From Adiantum capillus-veneris (lineage: Eukaryota; Streptophyta; Polypodiopsida; Polypodiales; Pteridaceae): a stretch of DNA of 64,000 nucleotides. The notes under the pieces are model-generated. The model worked only from the letters and a program-made list of their open reading frames with translations, had not been told where the DNA came from and made no database searches. The translations under genes were made by a program, and so were the position numbers. Below are positions 16,201-26,999 of this stretch, one piece after another; within the stretch, counting starts at the first letter, position 1, and every line of letters starts with the position of its first letter. The DNA lies in assembly GCA_014529385.2 (NCBI GenBank), contig CM043959.1, positions 54,128,253 to 54,192,252 of the forward strand. Direction: 5' to 3'.

Positions 16201-17126
16201 TGGACCAAATGAGAGACATATTGCTGAATTTAAGGCTGATCTGAATGCTACTTTCAAGATGAAAGATTTGGGGCTGTTGCATCATTATTTGGGTATACAG
16301 TTTAAGCAGTGTCATGGTGGTATTTCCTTGTGTCAGAAAAGTTACATAGAGACATTGCTATGTAAGTTTGGACTTGAGGATTGCAAACCTATTGCCACTC
16401 CCATGGAAACAGGTTTGAAGTTGAGTCTACATGATACTGGTGATCCTGCTGATGTCACTCTTTACCAAATTGTTGTTGGCTGCCTCATTTATGTATGCAA
16501 CACGAGGCCGGATATTCAGTTTGCAGTCTCACAGGTTAGCAAATGTATGCATAGCCCAGGGTCTAAGCATTGGTAGGCTGTCAAGAGGATTTTCCGCTAC
16601 TTGAGTGGCACTTCACATCTTGGCTTGTTTTATCCCAAGGAGGGATCATTGCCGCCAGACGTACATGCTTTTTCGAACTCAGATTAGGTTGGTTGTTTTG
16701 ACACGCGAGTGTCTGCAAGTGGTATTTGTTCATGCTTGACATTTCATGTATATCATGGTTGAGCAAGAAGAAGCCTACTATGGACACTTCTAGTTGTGAG
16801 GCTGGGCAGTCTTCACATCTTTGGTTGAGTGTGTATGGCTCATATGCCTTATGGCTGATTTGGGTGTTGGACAGGACAATGCCAACACTATCTACACTGA
16901 CAGTCAAAGTGCATTGGCACTTGCGAGGAACCCAGTTTTTCATGCTCGCATAAAGCACATTGAGGTGCATTACCACTATGTCAAGGAGAGGCTCTCAGTA
17001 GGAGAGATTAGCTTGGCTTATATGCCAACACAGCACAACCTTGCAGACCTTTTCACAAAGGCATTGTCTCGTGAGAAGTTTGAAGCTTTCCACAAAGCTT
17101 TGGGCTTATTCCCCTTTGTGGACTGA
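13255..17126 (+). pseudogene. Copia-1 gag-pol polyprotein, decayed
   Basis: Gag starts at the ATG at 13255 (MVDNNTDVFKMF) but hits a TAG at 13372-13374 and a frameshift near 13475. The next frame runs on with a CCHC zinc knuckle (CHYCKANDHLIKQC), the protease motif WYFDSGATKHIT, the pre-integrase LWHARFGHL block and the integrase core (HIDVCGP, FTDDYSRHAW). A CGA-to-TGA change stops it at 14946-14948. After further lesions (15351, 15557) the RT reads on from 15566 with LYVDDLLITG; RNase H is broken by TAG codons near 16574 and 16685. Compared with Copia-2, about 70 residues of gag (near 13705) and about 70 residues between IN and RT (near 15395) are deleted. Confidence 0.92.
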
Positions 17127-17187
17127 TCATGTTCTCAGGGCATGGCACTTCACTTTACTCATGTGCCAGCTCTCGTTTACCGCATCA

Positions 17188-17200
17188 CTCTAGGGGGGAT
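17188..17200 (+). other. Copia-1 polypurine tract
   Basis: CTCTAGGGGGGAT lies immediately before the 3' LTR; the mirror form lies next to the Copia-2 LTR at 59458-59469. Confidence 0.75.
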
Positions 17201-17201
17201 T

Positions 17202-17429
17202 TGTTACCATATACATGTGGTAGTGGTATGTGTGAACACACTTAGGACCGCCGGGGTATTTTTTCCCTCACTAAGAGATTTTTTCCCATGTGCATTGTAT
17301 ATACGTCCATAATTCTAGGGCTATCTATCTTTCCATTGCACACTAAGTAATACACTCTCTATTGTGTGCCTTGAGCTTCCTTCACCTTCTCCAAGCTGTG
17401 TGCATTTCCTTGCAACCCTAATTTCAACA
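17202..17429 (+). repeat. Copia-1 3' LTR
   Basis: TGTTACCATATACATG to CTAATTTCAACA, homologous to 12713-12939 with about twenty differences by eye. Confidence 0.92.
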
Positions 17430-17489
17430 TTTGCTACACCTTCTTAGTCCCTTGGCAACAACAGCAACAACATGTAGCAGAGGGGAAAC
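17430..17489 (+). pseudogene. Gypsy gag, second piece (GyC)
   Basis: These 60 bases encode the stretch parallel to TAQPHTSNNINTTQQRGN in GyA (one frame reads NNSNNM-QRGN). The piece is closed on the left by Copia-1 and on the right by LTR-B, and gag resumes at 30851. Confidence 0.75.
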
Positions 17490-17941
17490 TGTGGGACGCA
17501 TGTCCAACCTCACCATCCTATCTTATTGCAGTATTAGCGAGAACCACGATTAAATTGTCAATCCATGGGACGAAGCTGACTCGACTAGTGCATAGAGGCT
17601 ACAAGAGGTTGTCAATCTCTTGAAAAACAACTTACAATTCGCATCTAACTCAAGCTACACTCAAGTGACTGATATCACCAAAAGCCAATCGCTCATCGAC
17701 GGCAAACAAATCACATCCGTTACAGCATCAAATGACATCCAAACGTAACAAAACTTCTAGGACAAGTTTATAAGACCTAAGCATACATGCTTATGGTCTC
17801 AAATCCCACTTTAGGTCAAGTTCCAAAATCGTGATTATTAACAGCAGTGGATTTTTTACTTGGTCGTTTTCGACCCAGAATGCATCTAAATGCTTAGCAA
17901 TGATGCCCCAATACCCCGCCTATGCTTAGTTTTTGATTTGA
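17490..17941 (-). repeat. LTR-B 3' LTR, partial
   Basis: It starts TGTGGGACGCATGTC and matches 29840-30289 at roughly 94% by eye, then diverges after TTTTTGATTTGA. The missing 560 bases correspond to the inner part of this LTR, so a deletion is likely. It also holds one half of the palindrome motif (ATCGTGATTATTAAC, about 17828-17842). Confidence 0.8.
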
Positions 17942-18490
17942 CCTATTTATGCAAACACAAAAATGTATGGAAAACAATATGCTGTGCAAGAAAGGTTTTG
18001 AGGGGTTATTCAAAAAGATGGTGTAGCTATAAAAGCATATGACACGGCTTTGCAAGCTGGCACCCCTTTAAGAATGGTTTTTCATTGACGAGGATATGTG
18101 CTCTCATCTTACTGTGCACTCTGCGTGAGTGTTGGTCTCTACGACACTCCACCAATTGTAAGTTAATTGACTTTGACTCTTATGCTCATCTCATCCAGCA
18201 TGAGCAACATGACTTAGATATACTCAACTCTTCCAGCTTGAGCGTAAGTCTAATAACTACGACTCTTAGCACAAAGTTTAATATGGCTTGAAGCTTTGGG
18301 TCTAATGCTTTGCTCATTTTATGGCTTAGCAGCCCGACTCTGACTATGCCAAAGAGTGTTTTTTGCACCCTAGCTACTTGACTTTTTACATTTTTGTGCT
18401 TACTACAAACATTTCTTCAGGTAAAAGTAAGCTTGAATCCTCAAAAAGAGGATTAGTAAAGGACCAAATTGGCATTGAAGGTTTCTTTTG
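17942..18490. other. LTR-B interior, no gene seen
   Basis: AT-rich sequence between the truncated LTR and the first LTR-B ORF. No open frame with recognisable features and no clear polypurine tract. Confidence 0.5.
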
Positions 18491-18496
18491 CCATAC

Positions 18497-19021
18497 CTAT
18501 TTTATCATCTTTGAATATACATTCACATTGGTTGGGTTGTCCTTCTTTGACTGTGAAGACTCCATTATCCGTTTGATTCTCCAATTGGGCCTGTTGATAG
18601 GAGTCTTAGATGTTGTTGTAGGCCTCTGTTGATCGTTGACATTTGTCTTTTGACTAAGAGCATTGAAGACTGAGGAATCCAAACCTTTTGAGGACCTTTG
18701 TAACTCCTTTGTTGACTTTGTTGAGCTCTTGAGATCTTCATGCAAGTATGGTGTAGTTGTAGTTGGCTTGCGGTTGACTGGTAGCCAAATCTTTGTATAA
18801 CCTGTGTAGAATCTTTGTCCAAGAGGAAGATTTTTTGAGATCCATCTTTGTTTTGTATCCTCTTGAAACTTTTGATTGACTTTAGCATCTTCCAATGTTG
18901 TTCTATTGTATACCTGCTTCTTAGGTATCCTAGGATATGGTCGAGGTTGATACCTTGTGGGCCTTCCTTCTTGGGAGGGACTTGAAGTTACTTCATATGC
19001 TCTAACCTGCAGTTTTGGCAC
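18497..19021 (-). CDS. LTR-B ORF, C-terminal piece, unknown function
   Basis: A 174-residue open frame rich in Lys, Arg, Pro, Ser and Thr, with LPLGQRFYTGYTKIWLPV in its middle. It follows the 446-residue ORF in element order with only a short gap, so it is probably the same polyprotein continued after a stop or frameshift. I do not recognise a domain. Low sequence complexity and charge suggest a nucleic-acid-associated structural region rather than an enzyme. Confidence 0.4.
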   Translation of the reverse strand: MPKLQVRAYEVTSSPSQEGRPTRYQPRPYPRIPKKQVYNRTTLEDAKVNQKFQEDTKQRWISKNLPLGQRFYTGYTKIWLPVNRKPTTTTPYLHEDLKSSTKSTKELQRSSKGLDSSVFNALSQKTNVNDQQRPTTTSKTPINRPNWRIKRIMESSQSKKDNPTNVNVYSKMIK

Positions 19022-19040
19022 CCATATCTGTATGTTACCT

Positions 19041-20381
19041 TCATAGTACTCTTGTTCTTTTAAGCTCCAGTGATGCTATCCATCCCATGTGTTTGTCTTT
19101 CTGTGTTGATTTCCTGTCTTTAACCCAAACTTGATCATTGACTTTAACTAAACTGCTCTGAACAAACACTTGCTTTACTTTCCTTTGCATTTGTGAGTAC
19201 TTTGGCTGATATATCTTTTCTCTTCTGGGTGTCTCCTTAAAGGTTTTAGTTGGTTCAACAATTGACTTGAAGTTTTGAAAGCTTGACTCGCTTGAAGAAG
19301 CTGATCCATGAGGGTTCTTTGATGTAGAGGCATATGCTATCACGTCTTCTTTGCTAGTCGGTGGAGGGTCCATTTTGGCATTACCTTTGTGTGCAAGATT
19401 TGTCTTCGATCCTTGTGACTTTTGCAACTCTGAATCTGGCATTTTTGGTTCTATTGAAGATCTTTGTTCAGCTGTTGCCATGGTCTCATCTTGATCTAAC
19501 TGTGTCTCGTTGTAGGGTAGCTTGAGACTATGATTTCCAATCTGACTTTCATAAACTGATTTAGCTGGCAATGAGTGATTGATCTTTGGACTTCCTATTT
19601 CTTCCTGGTTGTCTGCAACCTCATTCTTCATTACTTTTGGCTTTTGTAGCATTCTTTGCTCAATAGCTATTGTGGTGGCTCTTTGATCTGTTTGATCTAC
19701 ACTTGCTATTGCCTGATTTGCTTTAAGCTCTTCTGAAGTTCTGTATAATGGAGATGAATCATCTTCAATAAGATCTTTCATTTGAATTGTGCTTGAGGAC
19801 TTTGTGCTGTTGTCCGCGAGTGACCATTCTTGGTCTTCATTCTTTATTGTCTTTGATGACTGCATCCTGTTTACATTCTGTATCTCTAGCATCTTCTGAG
19901 CCATTGGCATTCCTAATATGATGTCGTCTGGCGTATCTTTTGCGGTGATCACATGAAATTGAGCTATGATGATCTGTGAACTTACTTCAATGGTGGTGGA
20001 AATGATTCCCCAGCGTTCTGCTCGTTTGTTTCTTGATATGCTCACAAATTCAGCAGCATCTTCCAGCTGTGGTTGGCTACATCTTTTCCAAGTGTGAAAA
20101 GACATGAGGTTCCTGTCTAACTGAAGATCTAGCTTTACTTCTCTTGACAGCTTTTCTTCGTGTTTACCAATGATGTTGCACTTGATCATTTCAGGATTCG
20201 TGTCTGAATTGACTGCTTTTGTTGTGGCAGTGTCCTTTAGTTCAGCTTTGTCTTCAACTTCTTTGCTTTGATCACCTGCTTCAATTGATGTTGACTCCAT
20301 TGGCTGTAATATTGCACTTTTTTGCAATTGTTGAGCATTGTCTACTTGCATCTGAGTAACCTTTGACCTTAAAAGATCCAC
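19041..20381 (-). CDS. LTR-B polyprotein region with weak retropepsin-like segment
   Basis: A 446-residue open frame, the longest in LTR-B. Around residues 70-170 it resembles a pepsin-like retroviral protease fold ending in DDIILGMPMAQKML, like the (I)LGMPWL strand of gypsy proteases, but the usual D-(S/T)-G catalytic triplet is not visible, so enzymatic activity is doubtful. The rest is Gln/Ser/Lys/Glu-rich and likely disordered. Near the C-terminus is SLVKVNDQVWVKD, resembling the end of an integrase or a linker. It lies downstream of the gag-like ORFs in element order, where protease is expected. Confidence 0.5.
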   Translation of the reverse strand: MDLLRSKVTQMQVDNAQQLQKSAILQPMESTSIEAGDQSKEVEDKAELKDTATTKAVNSDTNPEMIKCNIIGKHEEKLSREVKLDLQLDRNLMSFHTWKRCSQPQLEDAAEFVSISRNKRAERWGIISTTIEVSSQIIIAQFHVITAKDTPDDIILGMPMAQKMLEIQNVNRMQSSKTIKNEDQEWSLADNSTKSSSTIQMKDLIEDDSSPLYRTSEELKANQAIASVDQTDQRATTIAIEQRMLQKPKVMKNEVADNQEEIGSPKINHSLPAKSVYESQIGNHSLKLPYNETQLDQDETMATAEQRSSIEPKMPDSELQKSQGSKTNLAHKGNAKMDPPPTSKEDVIAYASTSKNPHGSASSSESSFQNFKSIVEPTKTFKETPRREKIYQPKYSQMQRKVKQVFVQSSLVKVNDQVWVKDRKSTQKDKHMGWIASLELKRTRVL

Positions 20382-20399
20382 TGTACTTTCTGGCAGAAT

Positions 20400-20645
20400 C
20401 TATCTCTTTGGAGGAGATTTTGGTGGTGATCTTTGTGTAGCCTTCTGGACTTTAGCTCCCATTGACTTTGACTTATCTGTTACCTGTTCTGGCAGCTTGA
20501 GGCTTTGCATCATCTTCAGATAGTCTTTGACTTCAGTCTTACCATCCATAGGGGTTTGTACAAGGTCATGACCTTGCTGATATTTGTTACCACGTGCATC
20601 TTGATATGCATATGTGAGCTTGGTCACATGTAATTGTTTGAACAC
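20400..20645 (-). CDS. LTR-B short ORF, basic C-terminus
   Basis: 81 residues ending in a Lys/Pro/Arg-rich tail (KSPPKSPPKR), directly before the protease-like ORF in element order and separated from it by a stop. Probably part of the gag polyprotein. No domain recognised. Confidence 0.3.
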   Translation of the reverse strand: MFKQLHVTKLTYAYQDARGNKYQQGHDLVQTPMDGKTEVKDYLKMMQSLKLPEQVTDKSKSMGAKVQKATQRSPPKSPPKR

Positions 20646-20712
20646 TATTGGACTTGTCAGTTTTTGACTTTGACTTGTGTAGATTAGCTGAAACTTTTGT
20701 CCTTGATGATCT

Positions 20713-21063
20713 TCATATAAGCATTTTTCTGCAGATTCTAAGGAAACCTCGATTAATTGGATCTTTTAATGGTTTTTTCTTTGAAGGGTTTTGTTGGTTA
20801 AAGGCTCTAGGGCCTCTAATTGGTGTAGCATTTCCTGGTACATAACCTGAGCTTGATGGATTTACACCTCTCCCCTTCCTAGGGTGATCATTATAGCCTG
20901 CTTCATTGTAAGAGTTTAAAATTGTTTGTCTTTGATTTAGTCTCACTTTTTGGGACTGTGAAGGTACACTTTGGGTAGCATTGTTGACATTTGGCATTTG
21001 TAAATCTTCTACATGGTTTCCTATGTATCTCCATGACATATGACAAATTATTCCCCAAGTCAA
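20713..21063 (-). CDS. LTR-B gag-like piece (basic nucleocapsid-like)
   Basis: 116 residues with a basic, Asn/Pro/Gly-rich middle (NDHPRKGRGVNPSSSG) but no CCHC knuckle. Position and composition fit a nucleocapsid-like part of gag. Frame breaks separate it from neighbouring pieces. Confidence 0.35.
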   Translation of the reverse strand: MTWGIICHMSWRYIGNHVEDLQMPNVNNATQSVPSQSQKVRLNQRQTILNSYNEAGYNDHPRKGRGVNPSSSGYVPGNATPIRGPRAFNQQNPSKKKPLKDPINRGFLRICRKMLI

Positions 21064-21405
21064 GGTGTAGATAGCATTATCTTTGCCCTGATATTGTCTA
21101 TCCCATGGGTCTCCTATGATATGGACTTCTCTCGTCTATATCTACGAATGTTTTGGTCAAAGTATATGCTCGTTTGGTCACAACATCGAAGCTTCATTTT
21201 CGATGGAGGAGAGTTTGGCTTTGAACAGATTTTTGGGTTCACTCGGGTAATATCCTTCAGCTCTAGAGAGGATGGGCTATAGTAGATTCTTTCCTCCGAA
21301 ATGAACCATCCTTTCTGATCTATCATTGGACGTACCTCTATGAGTTGGTATGTGGGCCGTTCAGCTTTTGGATAGTTGCCTTTTTTGGTCTACATAGTGT
21401 GCATA

Positions 21406-21846
21406 TTAATTATGTGTACCATACAAAGCTAATATCATTCTGCCTGATGTGTCCCTTAGACTCGTGAATGATTGCACACTTGTGGCAGTGGATGCAGAAT
21501 CATTTGCAAACTTAACAGTCCTTTCACCCTTTGGTGATATCTCGACACCTTTACTAAATTCATGCAAGAATTTGTTGTTCAATGAATCAATTTTAAGCTT
21601 TTCAGGTGCCTGTGTATATTTATACTGATTTTGTACTTGCAGTGTTTTTGTTGGTGCTTCTAACGGTAATGCAAAATAAGCTGATTGCATTAAAAGTGAC
21701 GAGTTAAATGCACTTACATCCAGATTTACATTTCCAATATTCTCTGTACCTTGCTTAGTAGTTGATGTTGGGGTATAGGCGCATGTGCCTTGCCCGGCCG
21801 CCCAGAGTCTGGGCGCCCACTGACTTGTATACCTTATACATAGCAT
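21406..21846 (-). pseudogene. LTR-B gag-like piece next to nested GyA
   Basis: A 146-residue open frame whose first 25 or so residues look like foreign (GyA-end) sequence; the rest (from about STTKQGTENIG) reads like the continuation of the ORF at 25840-26535. It holds SPKGERTVKFANDS. I infer that GyA inserted into one LTR-B gag gene and split it. Confidence 0.4.
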
Positions 21847-21859
21847 AAGTGTATAGGGG

Positions 21860-23549
21860 GCTGCTCACTCTTTGGAGTCTCCCCACCCATATCTGTGTGT
21901 GTGTCTCCTTCTCTCTCTCTCACTCTCCGTCTGTGGTGCTCCCCGATCCCCTTCACTGGTTGGCTGTGTGTCGTGTGTCTCCTTCTCTCTCTCACTCTCC
22001 GTCTGTGGTGCTCCCCGATCCCCTTCAATTGATATGTCCATGTTGTGTGGATTTCTTGGACAATCTTCATCAACGGATCAAATTCATGACGAAATGGCAT
22101 TCCCAAAATCATATCAAGACCATGTAATGGTGCTACCAAAAATGTACGTGCTTGAGTGAACTCACCAATGCAAACTTCAACAGTGACTTGAGTTTTACAA
22201 TTAAAACGTTGATTATTAAAAACAGTTTTGACCTTGTGAGGTGATGAGATTTCAGAGAGTGATAGTTGCTGTGCCAATCGTGTGGAAATAAAATCATGGC
22301 TACTACCATCATCTAACAGAATGGTGACATTTTCACCCTTAACAATGCCTTGCACTTTAAACAAAGTGTGAGGAGGAGATATAGGAGTACCTGAGGATGG
22401 GTTGTCATCGTTATCATAATCAAGATCATATCCCTCACCGTAGTTAACTTGCACTTCATTGTCGTTGGGTGTAGCATCTTCGATGAGGTTAAGAGTAGCT
22501 CCGTTGGGGCGGTTATTGTTGAAGGGTTTTTGACATGAATTTCTGTTGACTCCATTGGAATGGCCATTGGATTGACCATTGCCCTTAGCATGACCATTTG
22601 GGCACTTATCTGCATAGTGACCATACTGAAAGCATTTAAAACACTTCACCTTTTTGTTACCATTAGAATTTGGAGGAGAACGTTGGTCGAAAGGATTTTG
22701 GTTGCCTCGTTGTTGGGTGGTGTTGATGTTGTTGCTCGTATGAGGTTGAGCAGTTGTAGGAGAATTGTCGAATCTACGTCTTTTGAAAAAAGTACGGCTT
22801 TGGTGTTTGTTTCTGTCAAAGTTAGTAGAGAAAGGAGGTCTCTTGTTGCGGTTAGTGTTAGCAGGTTGATCAGTGTGAGAGGAATGTCCACCTTTCTTCT
22901 TTTCTACGTTGAGAGCCAAATTAATAGCCTTTGACAGAGAATCTGGTTCGAACATATCTACCTCAGCACTAATTTGTAGTGCCAAGCCTGATATGTACTT
23001 TCGCTTCAATTTCCTGCGACTAACATGTTCAATAGCTTGCAATTGAATTAAAATATTCCAAAAATGGTCAGTGTAACCCTGCACATCTTCATTTCTACCA
23101 TGTCGAATTAAATCCCACTGACGTCGTGCTTTAGCTTTGTACTGTGTGGGCAAAAATTGGGATAAAAACACCTTTTTAAATGCATTCCAGGTGCGTGGTT
23201 TTCTTCCATGTTGTTTGGTGGCGTTCCACCACAATGCAGCGCTGCTAGTGAGATGATTTGATGCACACTTTACCATTTCACGCTCGGGAAAGTCTTCATC
23301 ATGAAAATAGTCATCTAGTTGACTAACCCATGCTAGAACCGTGCTAGCATCTTTAGTGCCATCAAAATCCTTGAAAGTGAAGGCTTTTCTGCTAATTTTG
23401 TTTTTCTTGGGTGCCGGTGTAGATTCGGTGCGTGCAGAATGCAGTAATTTATTTTCAAGTTCTTACCTTCTCATGCGTTCATATGTGAGTGATTGTTGCA
23501 GATTTTGAAGTTGTTCCGCAATCGTGGGTGCCTGAGGAAGGTGTGCCAT
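21860..23549 (-). pseudogene. GyA gag-protease gene
   Basis: Start ATG at 23549 (MAHLPQAPTIAEQL). A TAA at 23463-23465 interrupts it, and the frame is open from 23276. Gag has the retrotransposon-gag core (SSAALWWNATK, FLSQFLPTQYKAKARRQW, LKRKYISGLALQI), then a CCHC knuckle (CFKCFQYGHYADKC). The protease follows with VTILLDDGSSHDFIS and GLDMILGMPF. The catalytic triplet reads D-D-G where D-S-G is usual. After DPLMKIVQEI the reading departs from the family (GyC continues with a different sequence) into Arg-rich repeats encoded by a duplicated CT-rich segment, so the gene is truncated at its 3' end. Confidence 0.85.
21899..22027. repeat. 57-bp direct duplication, period about 74
   Basis: GTGTGTCTCCTTCTC through GATCCCCTTCA occurs at 21899-21955 and again at 21973-22027. 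It encodes the repeated EHHRRRVRER in the tail of the GyA frame and marks the point where the normal protease-RT sequence is lost. Confidence 0.85.
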
Positions 23550-25196
23550 GATTGCGTGCTTTTTATGTTTTTCTCTTTTTTCCCCCCTTAATTTTTGTTT
23601 TAAATAAATATTTAAATGGTAATGCTTAAAAAGGCTATTTGGTGATATTCACAGATGCAATATGCGGAATAAAAGAGTAAAGTAAATGACAGAAATGTAA
23701 TGTACTTAGCTGAGAAATAGCGGTGGCATCCAGTCCGGAATGGCGATGCACTAGGAAATTGCCAGAGAAGTAGACGGTCCGACGGTGCTTTAGCGAGCCA
23801 GTTGAATTTTGTAGTGTCCGGTCTTCCTTATCCTCCCGAAAGAAGACAACAATATCGATTGTAGAGGAAGTCCGTAGGTTGATAAATTTTTTAAATATTA
23901 ATTCGACGATATTCGGATTCTTGGCAAGTAATTTGGCAACTCCATTGAGTTAGTCGATTTCAAGGAGGGATTAAGTTGGAAGAGCCAATAATTTTCTTTG
24001 CAAAATATTTAGCAAATGTGGAAATCTCCTGTGCCAATACCAACCCGTTGACTTGCAAGAAAGGAAAGTCGAGCTTCTTGGACTTACCTCGGTGGTTGTC
24101 CTTCCACTTCTTGGTGGCACGAGTTTGATACCTCTTGGAAAACAGTAGCCCCTTGTGACCGAATGGGGGGAAACCGATCGATTTGGGAGACCATCAAGTG
24201 GAGAGCACTGTAGGCAGTAGGGGTGAATGGGAGTTAAGCAAGGGGCTTCTCTTTTTTTTATTTTAAAGGAAAGGTTGAAACCGGGCGGCCGGCCAAAGTT
24301 TTAAGCCACCTTTTTAAAAAAAAAAGGGTGTGTAAAGGCTTATTGAAACCTTGCATGGCGTGCAGGCAGGACTTCGACAGTCGCGCGAGCAGGAAGAAGG
24401 GCTCATAGAGCCGTGCAGGGTCACCCTCAGCCCGCAAGGAAGAACCGGGTATTGCCCAGCAGTCCTAGGCGACCGTGTTGGTGGCATCTGCGACCATTGT
24501 CGTGTAGGTCGACAGCATGGATTGGCGGCCCTTCCCACGGTGGAATTGGAATTGGGTTCACTGCTAGGCAGCCCTTCCCCCAGCAGGGGTGAACCGGGTG
24601 TCAAGAGTTGTGGATGCATTGTGGTTGACTCGAGGAAGCACAAGGCAAGGGAGGATAGTGGACTTGAGGATTTCAAGCAGGAGAATTTTGGCAGTTCTTC
24701 GATGGTTTTGATGGCTCCTTCCATCCTTCCTTCTATCTTCAAGTCTTCGTGGCAAACTTAAAATTTCCTCCTCTCTTCTTCGATCCTTCTTTCTTTCCTT
24801 CAATCTTCTCTCTAATGAAGCTTTCCGATATCGTCCTTCATGACAAAGCAATTCGATTGCAACTAGTTTTCGAAATCAAGAATCTTCCGACTCTCGAAGC
24901 TTTTCTGCTTTCTTCTTGCCTTCACAATCAGCTATGATTATGCATTAGAATTGAAGGTGAACACTTGACATACCAAATTTTGATCGTTATGAAGCCGAAT
25001 TGGAAACCAATTTTCCGATTAACCACCAATTAACAATCGAGTTTTCTTCTGCAAATTCGATCAATTATACTTTGAATTTCCACGAGTCCTCGAATCCTTG
25101 AATTGCAAGGTCGATGAATTGCAATTTGGAGTTTATCAATTAGAGGAACTCCTTCTTAAAATTGAAATCTAGTGCTGATTTATCCTCGAACTTGAG
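23550..25196 (-). other. GyA 5' leader
   Basis: About 1.65 kb between gag start and primer site with no supported gene. Open frames near 24314-24851 lie on both strands and look fortuitous; the segment is locally GC-rich. Confidence 0.5.
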
Positions 25197-25208
25197 GCTC
25201 TGATTCCA
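25197..25208 (-). other. GyA primer-binding site
   Basis: The minus strand reads TGGAATCAGAGC, one mismatch from the tRNA-iMet site, one base from an LTR edge starting TGTTGGGAG at 25210. Confidence 0.7.
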
Positions 25209-25209
25209 C

Positions 25210-25330
25210 TGTTGGGAGAAGAGGGGGAGATCGACCGCTTAAACTATTCAACACAAGCTTCCAAGCAATCACCATCAACCTGTCCACCTCTTCTTCCAAT
25301 TTCCAAGCACACACACTCACACCTAGACTA

Positions 25331-25370
<40 letters not shown>

Positions 25371-25800
25371 GACATAAAATTGACATAGACATGCTGGTAA
25401 GAGAGTGTAAGAGATGTGTAAGAGATGGAGACTAGATTAGAGAGTACACAGCAAATAACCATAGCATAAGAGAGTAGAGAAGAGAATCTGCAAGAGAAAG
25501 GCCTAAATCTAGCCCCAAACTCCATGGCACCTCTCTTGTGGAGTTGGTATTTAATATATTATTTTTGAGTTTAAGGTGCCAAAATTTGAGGCCCCTCTTT
25601 TTACAACCACTTCACATTTGTAAATGAGTGAAGCTCATTAGTTCTTGCATGACCCATAAGGGGAGTTCCCACTGCAACTATTTACAGAGCCATAGTGGCT
25701 TATTGAAATGATGTTTTAAGCTATGGTGCAAATATAAAATGGCCAAGAGTAATTGCTGTCGCCTCTTCATCAACTCCCCGCATTCCACTCTACAAAAACA
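25210..25800 (-). repeat. GyA 5' LTR (right end approximate)
   Basis: It starts TGTTGGGAGAAG beside the primer site. It contains a (CA)n run at about 25333-25367 and no coding frame. The right edge is placed before the LTR-B ORF at 25840 and is inferred only. Confidence 0.5.
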
Positions 25801-25839
25801 TCATCAACTCAATTAGTAAAATAAATAGACAGCACATAA

Positions 25840-26535
25840 TTAACCATTACGCCACCTATCCCAATTGCAGCTAACCACTACAATAGGAGGGTGCCCAGTC
25901 TCGTAACAATATGCCATGACTGGTGATATTTCATTTGGTTCTGTCATGTCAAGCTGCTCTAGTTGAGAAGTTTCTGCTTCTATGTTGGCCAGGTTGTCGA
26001 CATCTTCTTTTAAAACATTAAGCATCAAGTTGTAGAATGCTCCATCTTGACCTTTGTACCGTCTTTGGCTCGGTTCTCCAATTAGACTGGCTTCAATTGG
26101 TTGATCTGCTGGATCTTTCATTTCTAGTTCTCGATTATAGATCTGACCACTGTAGTCCATGTACAATGACCCTGATTGCATATGCACTAATTGTATGTTT
26201 TGCTGGCTTGTGCAGATTTCCGAATAATCACTTGTGTTGATTTTTGGCACCCCTATCTGTACTTCATCTTTGAGCTTGCAATACCTGGCTCCCGTGAAGT
26301 CTGTGAACATCTGGGAGTTCTCTAAATCTGGCTTCACTCTTATCAGTAGGATCTTGGCTCTTGTGCTGCTTTTGTTGTTCATCAAGTATCTATGGCCTTT
26401 TGAATATGTATACAAGACTTTATCTCCATTGTAGCCAAAAAGTTGTAAAATATGCTCTGTCGCACTTGTACCTGTGTTACCACTGCTCCTAGCTTGCTCT
26501 GATGTACTTGAACTCTCAGCTAGAGATGAGTCCAT
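25840..26535 (-). CDS. LTR-B gag-like ORF, N-terminal
   Basis: 231 residues starting MDSSLAESSS at 26535, the first ORF after the LTR-B leader in element order. Ser/Thr-rich for 25 residues, then a globular-looking region (LQLFGYNGDKVLYTYSKGHRYLMNN, FTDFTGARYC) that I do not recognise. The end at 25840 adjoins the GyA LTR, so the natural C-terminus is probably the piece at 21406-21846. Gag role is inferred from position only. Confidence 0.45.
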   Translation of the reverse strand: MDSSLAESSSTSEQARSSGNTGTSATEHILQLFGYNGDKVLYTYSKGHRYLMNNKSSTRAKILLIRVKPDLENSQMFTDFTGARYCKLKDEVQIGVPKINTSDYSEICTSQQNIQLVHMQSGSLYMDYSGQIYNRELEMKDPADQPIEASLIGEPSQRRYKGQDGAFYNLMLNVLKEDVDNLANIEAETSQLEQLDMTEPNEISPVMAYCYETGHPPIVVVSCNWDRWRNG

Positions 26536-26999
26536 GTTGACTGGTTCTGTAAAAACTGCCTTCTAGCAGATTTTGGTATTGATTAGCAAAAAAATTTCTG
26601 CTCGATTTTGATAAGACTGCTTTTGCCAAAGTACTTTTGGCAGTTGATTTCTCTTAGACTCACAAGAGTTGATTAACTCTAGCTCGAAAGTGTCAGAATT
26701 GATTGCAGCTTTTGAAATGATGAAAATCTAGGCCTTGAATAACCTAACCTGCAGATTAGATTGTTATCCGTTTTTTCCACTTGACTTGAATTCAGCTCTT
26801 GTCAAGCTCCCAATTCTTTGCCCGCAACCTGATTCTTCAATTTGAGCTAAGTGAGTCAACAATTGAGATTTCCAAATTCTATCCTTGCAAGGAGCTAAAG
26901 GACTAATTTGTAACTTAACTGAGTTATCATGTATTAATTTTGATCCGATGGAACCCAAACTTGGCCAGTGGCCTTGTATTATGTTGTTCAAACACTATA

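Larger units (their letters stand above)
12713..17429 (+). mobile_element. Ty1/copia retrotransposon Copia-1
   Basis: Two LTRs of 227 and 228 bases, an iMet-type primer site, gag-PR-IN-RT-RNaseH coding remnants and a polypurine tract are all present in plus order. The target duplication is TTTGT (12708-12712) against TTTGC (17430-17434). Its LTRs differ at roughly 9% of sites by eye, so it appears older than Copia-2. It sits inside the GyC gag. Confidence 0.92.
21850..25800 (-). mobile_element. Nested gypsy element GyA, pol deleted (approximate limits)
   Basis: In minus orientation it has an LTR-like region (25210 to about 25800), a primer site (25197-25208), a 1.6-kb leader and a gag-protease gene. 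RT, RNase H and integrase are missing: the protease runs into a duplicated CT-rich segment instead. A 3' LTR was not identified, so the left limit is uncertain. It belongs to the same family as GyC. Confidence 0.65.

Noticed and set aside
24314-24851. Overlapping 95-142-codon ORFs on both strands
   Set aside because: They overlap in several frames in a GC-rich leader segment, with no domain and no match to other copies; probably fortuitous.
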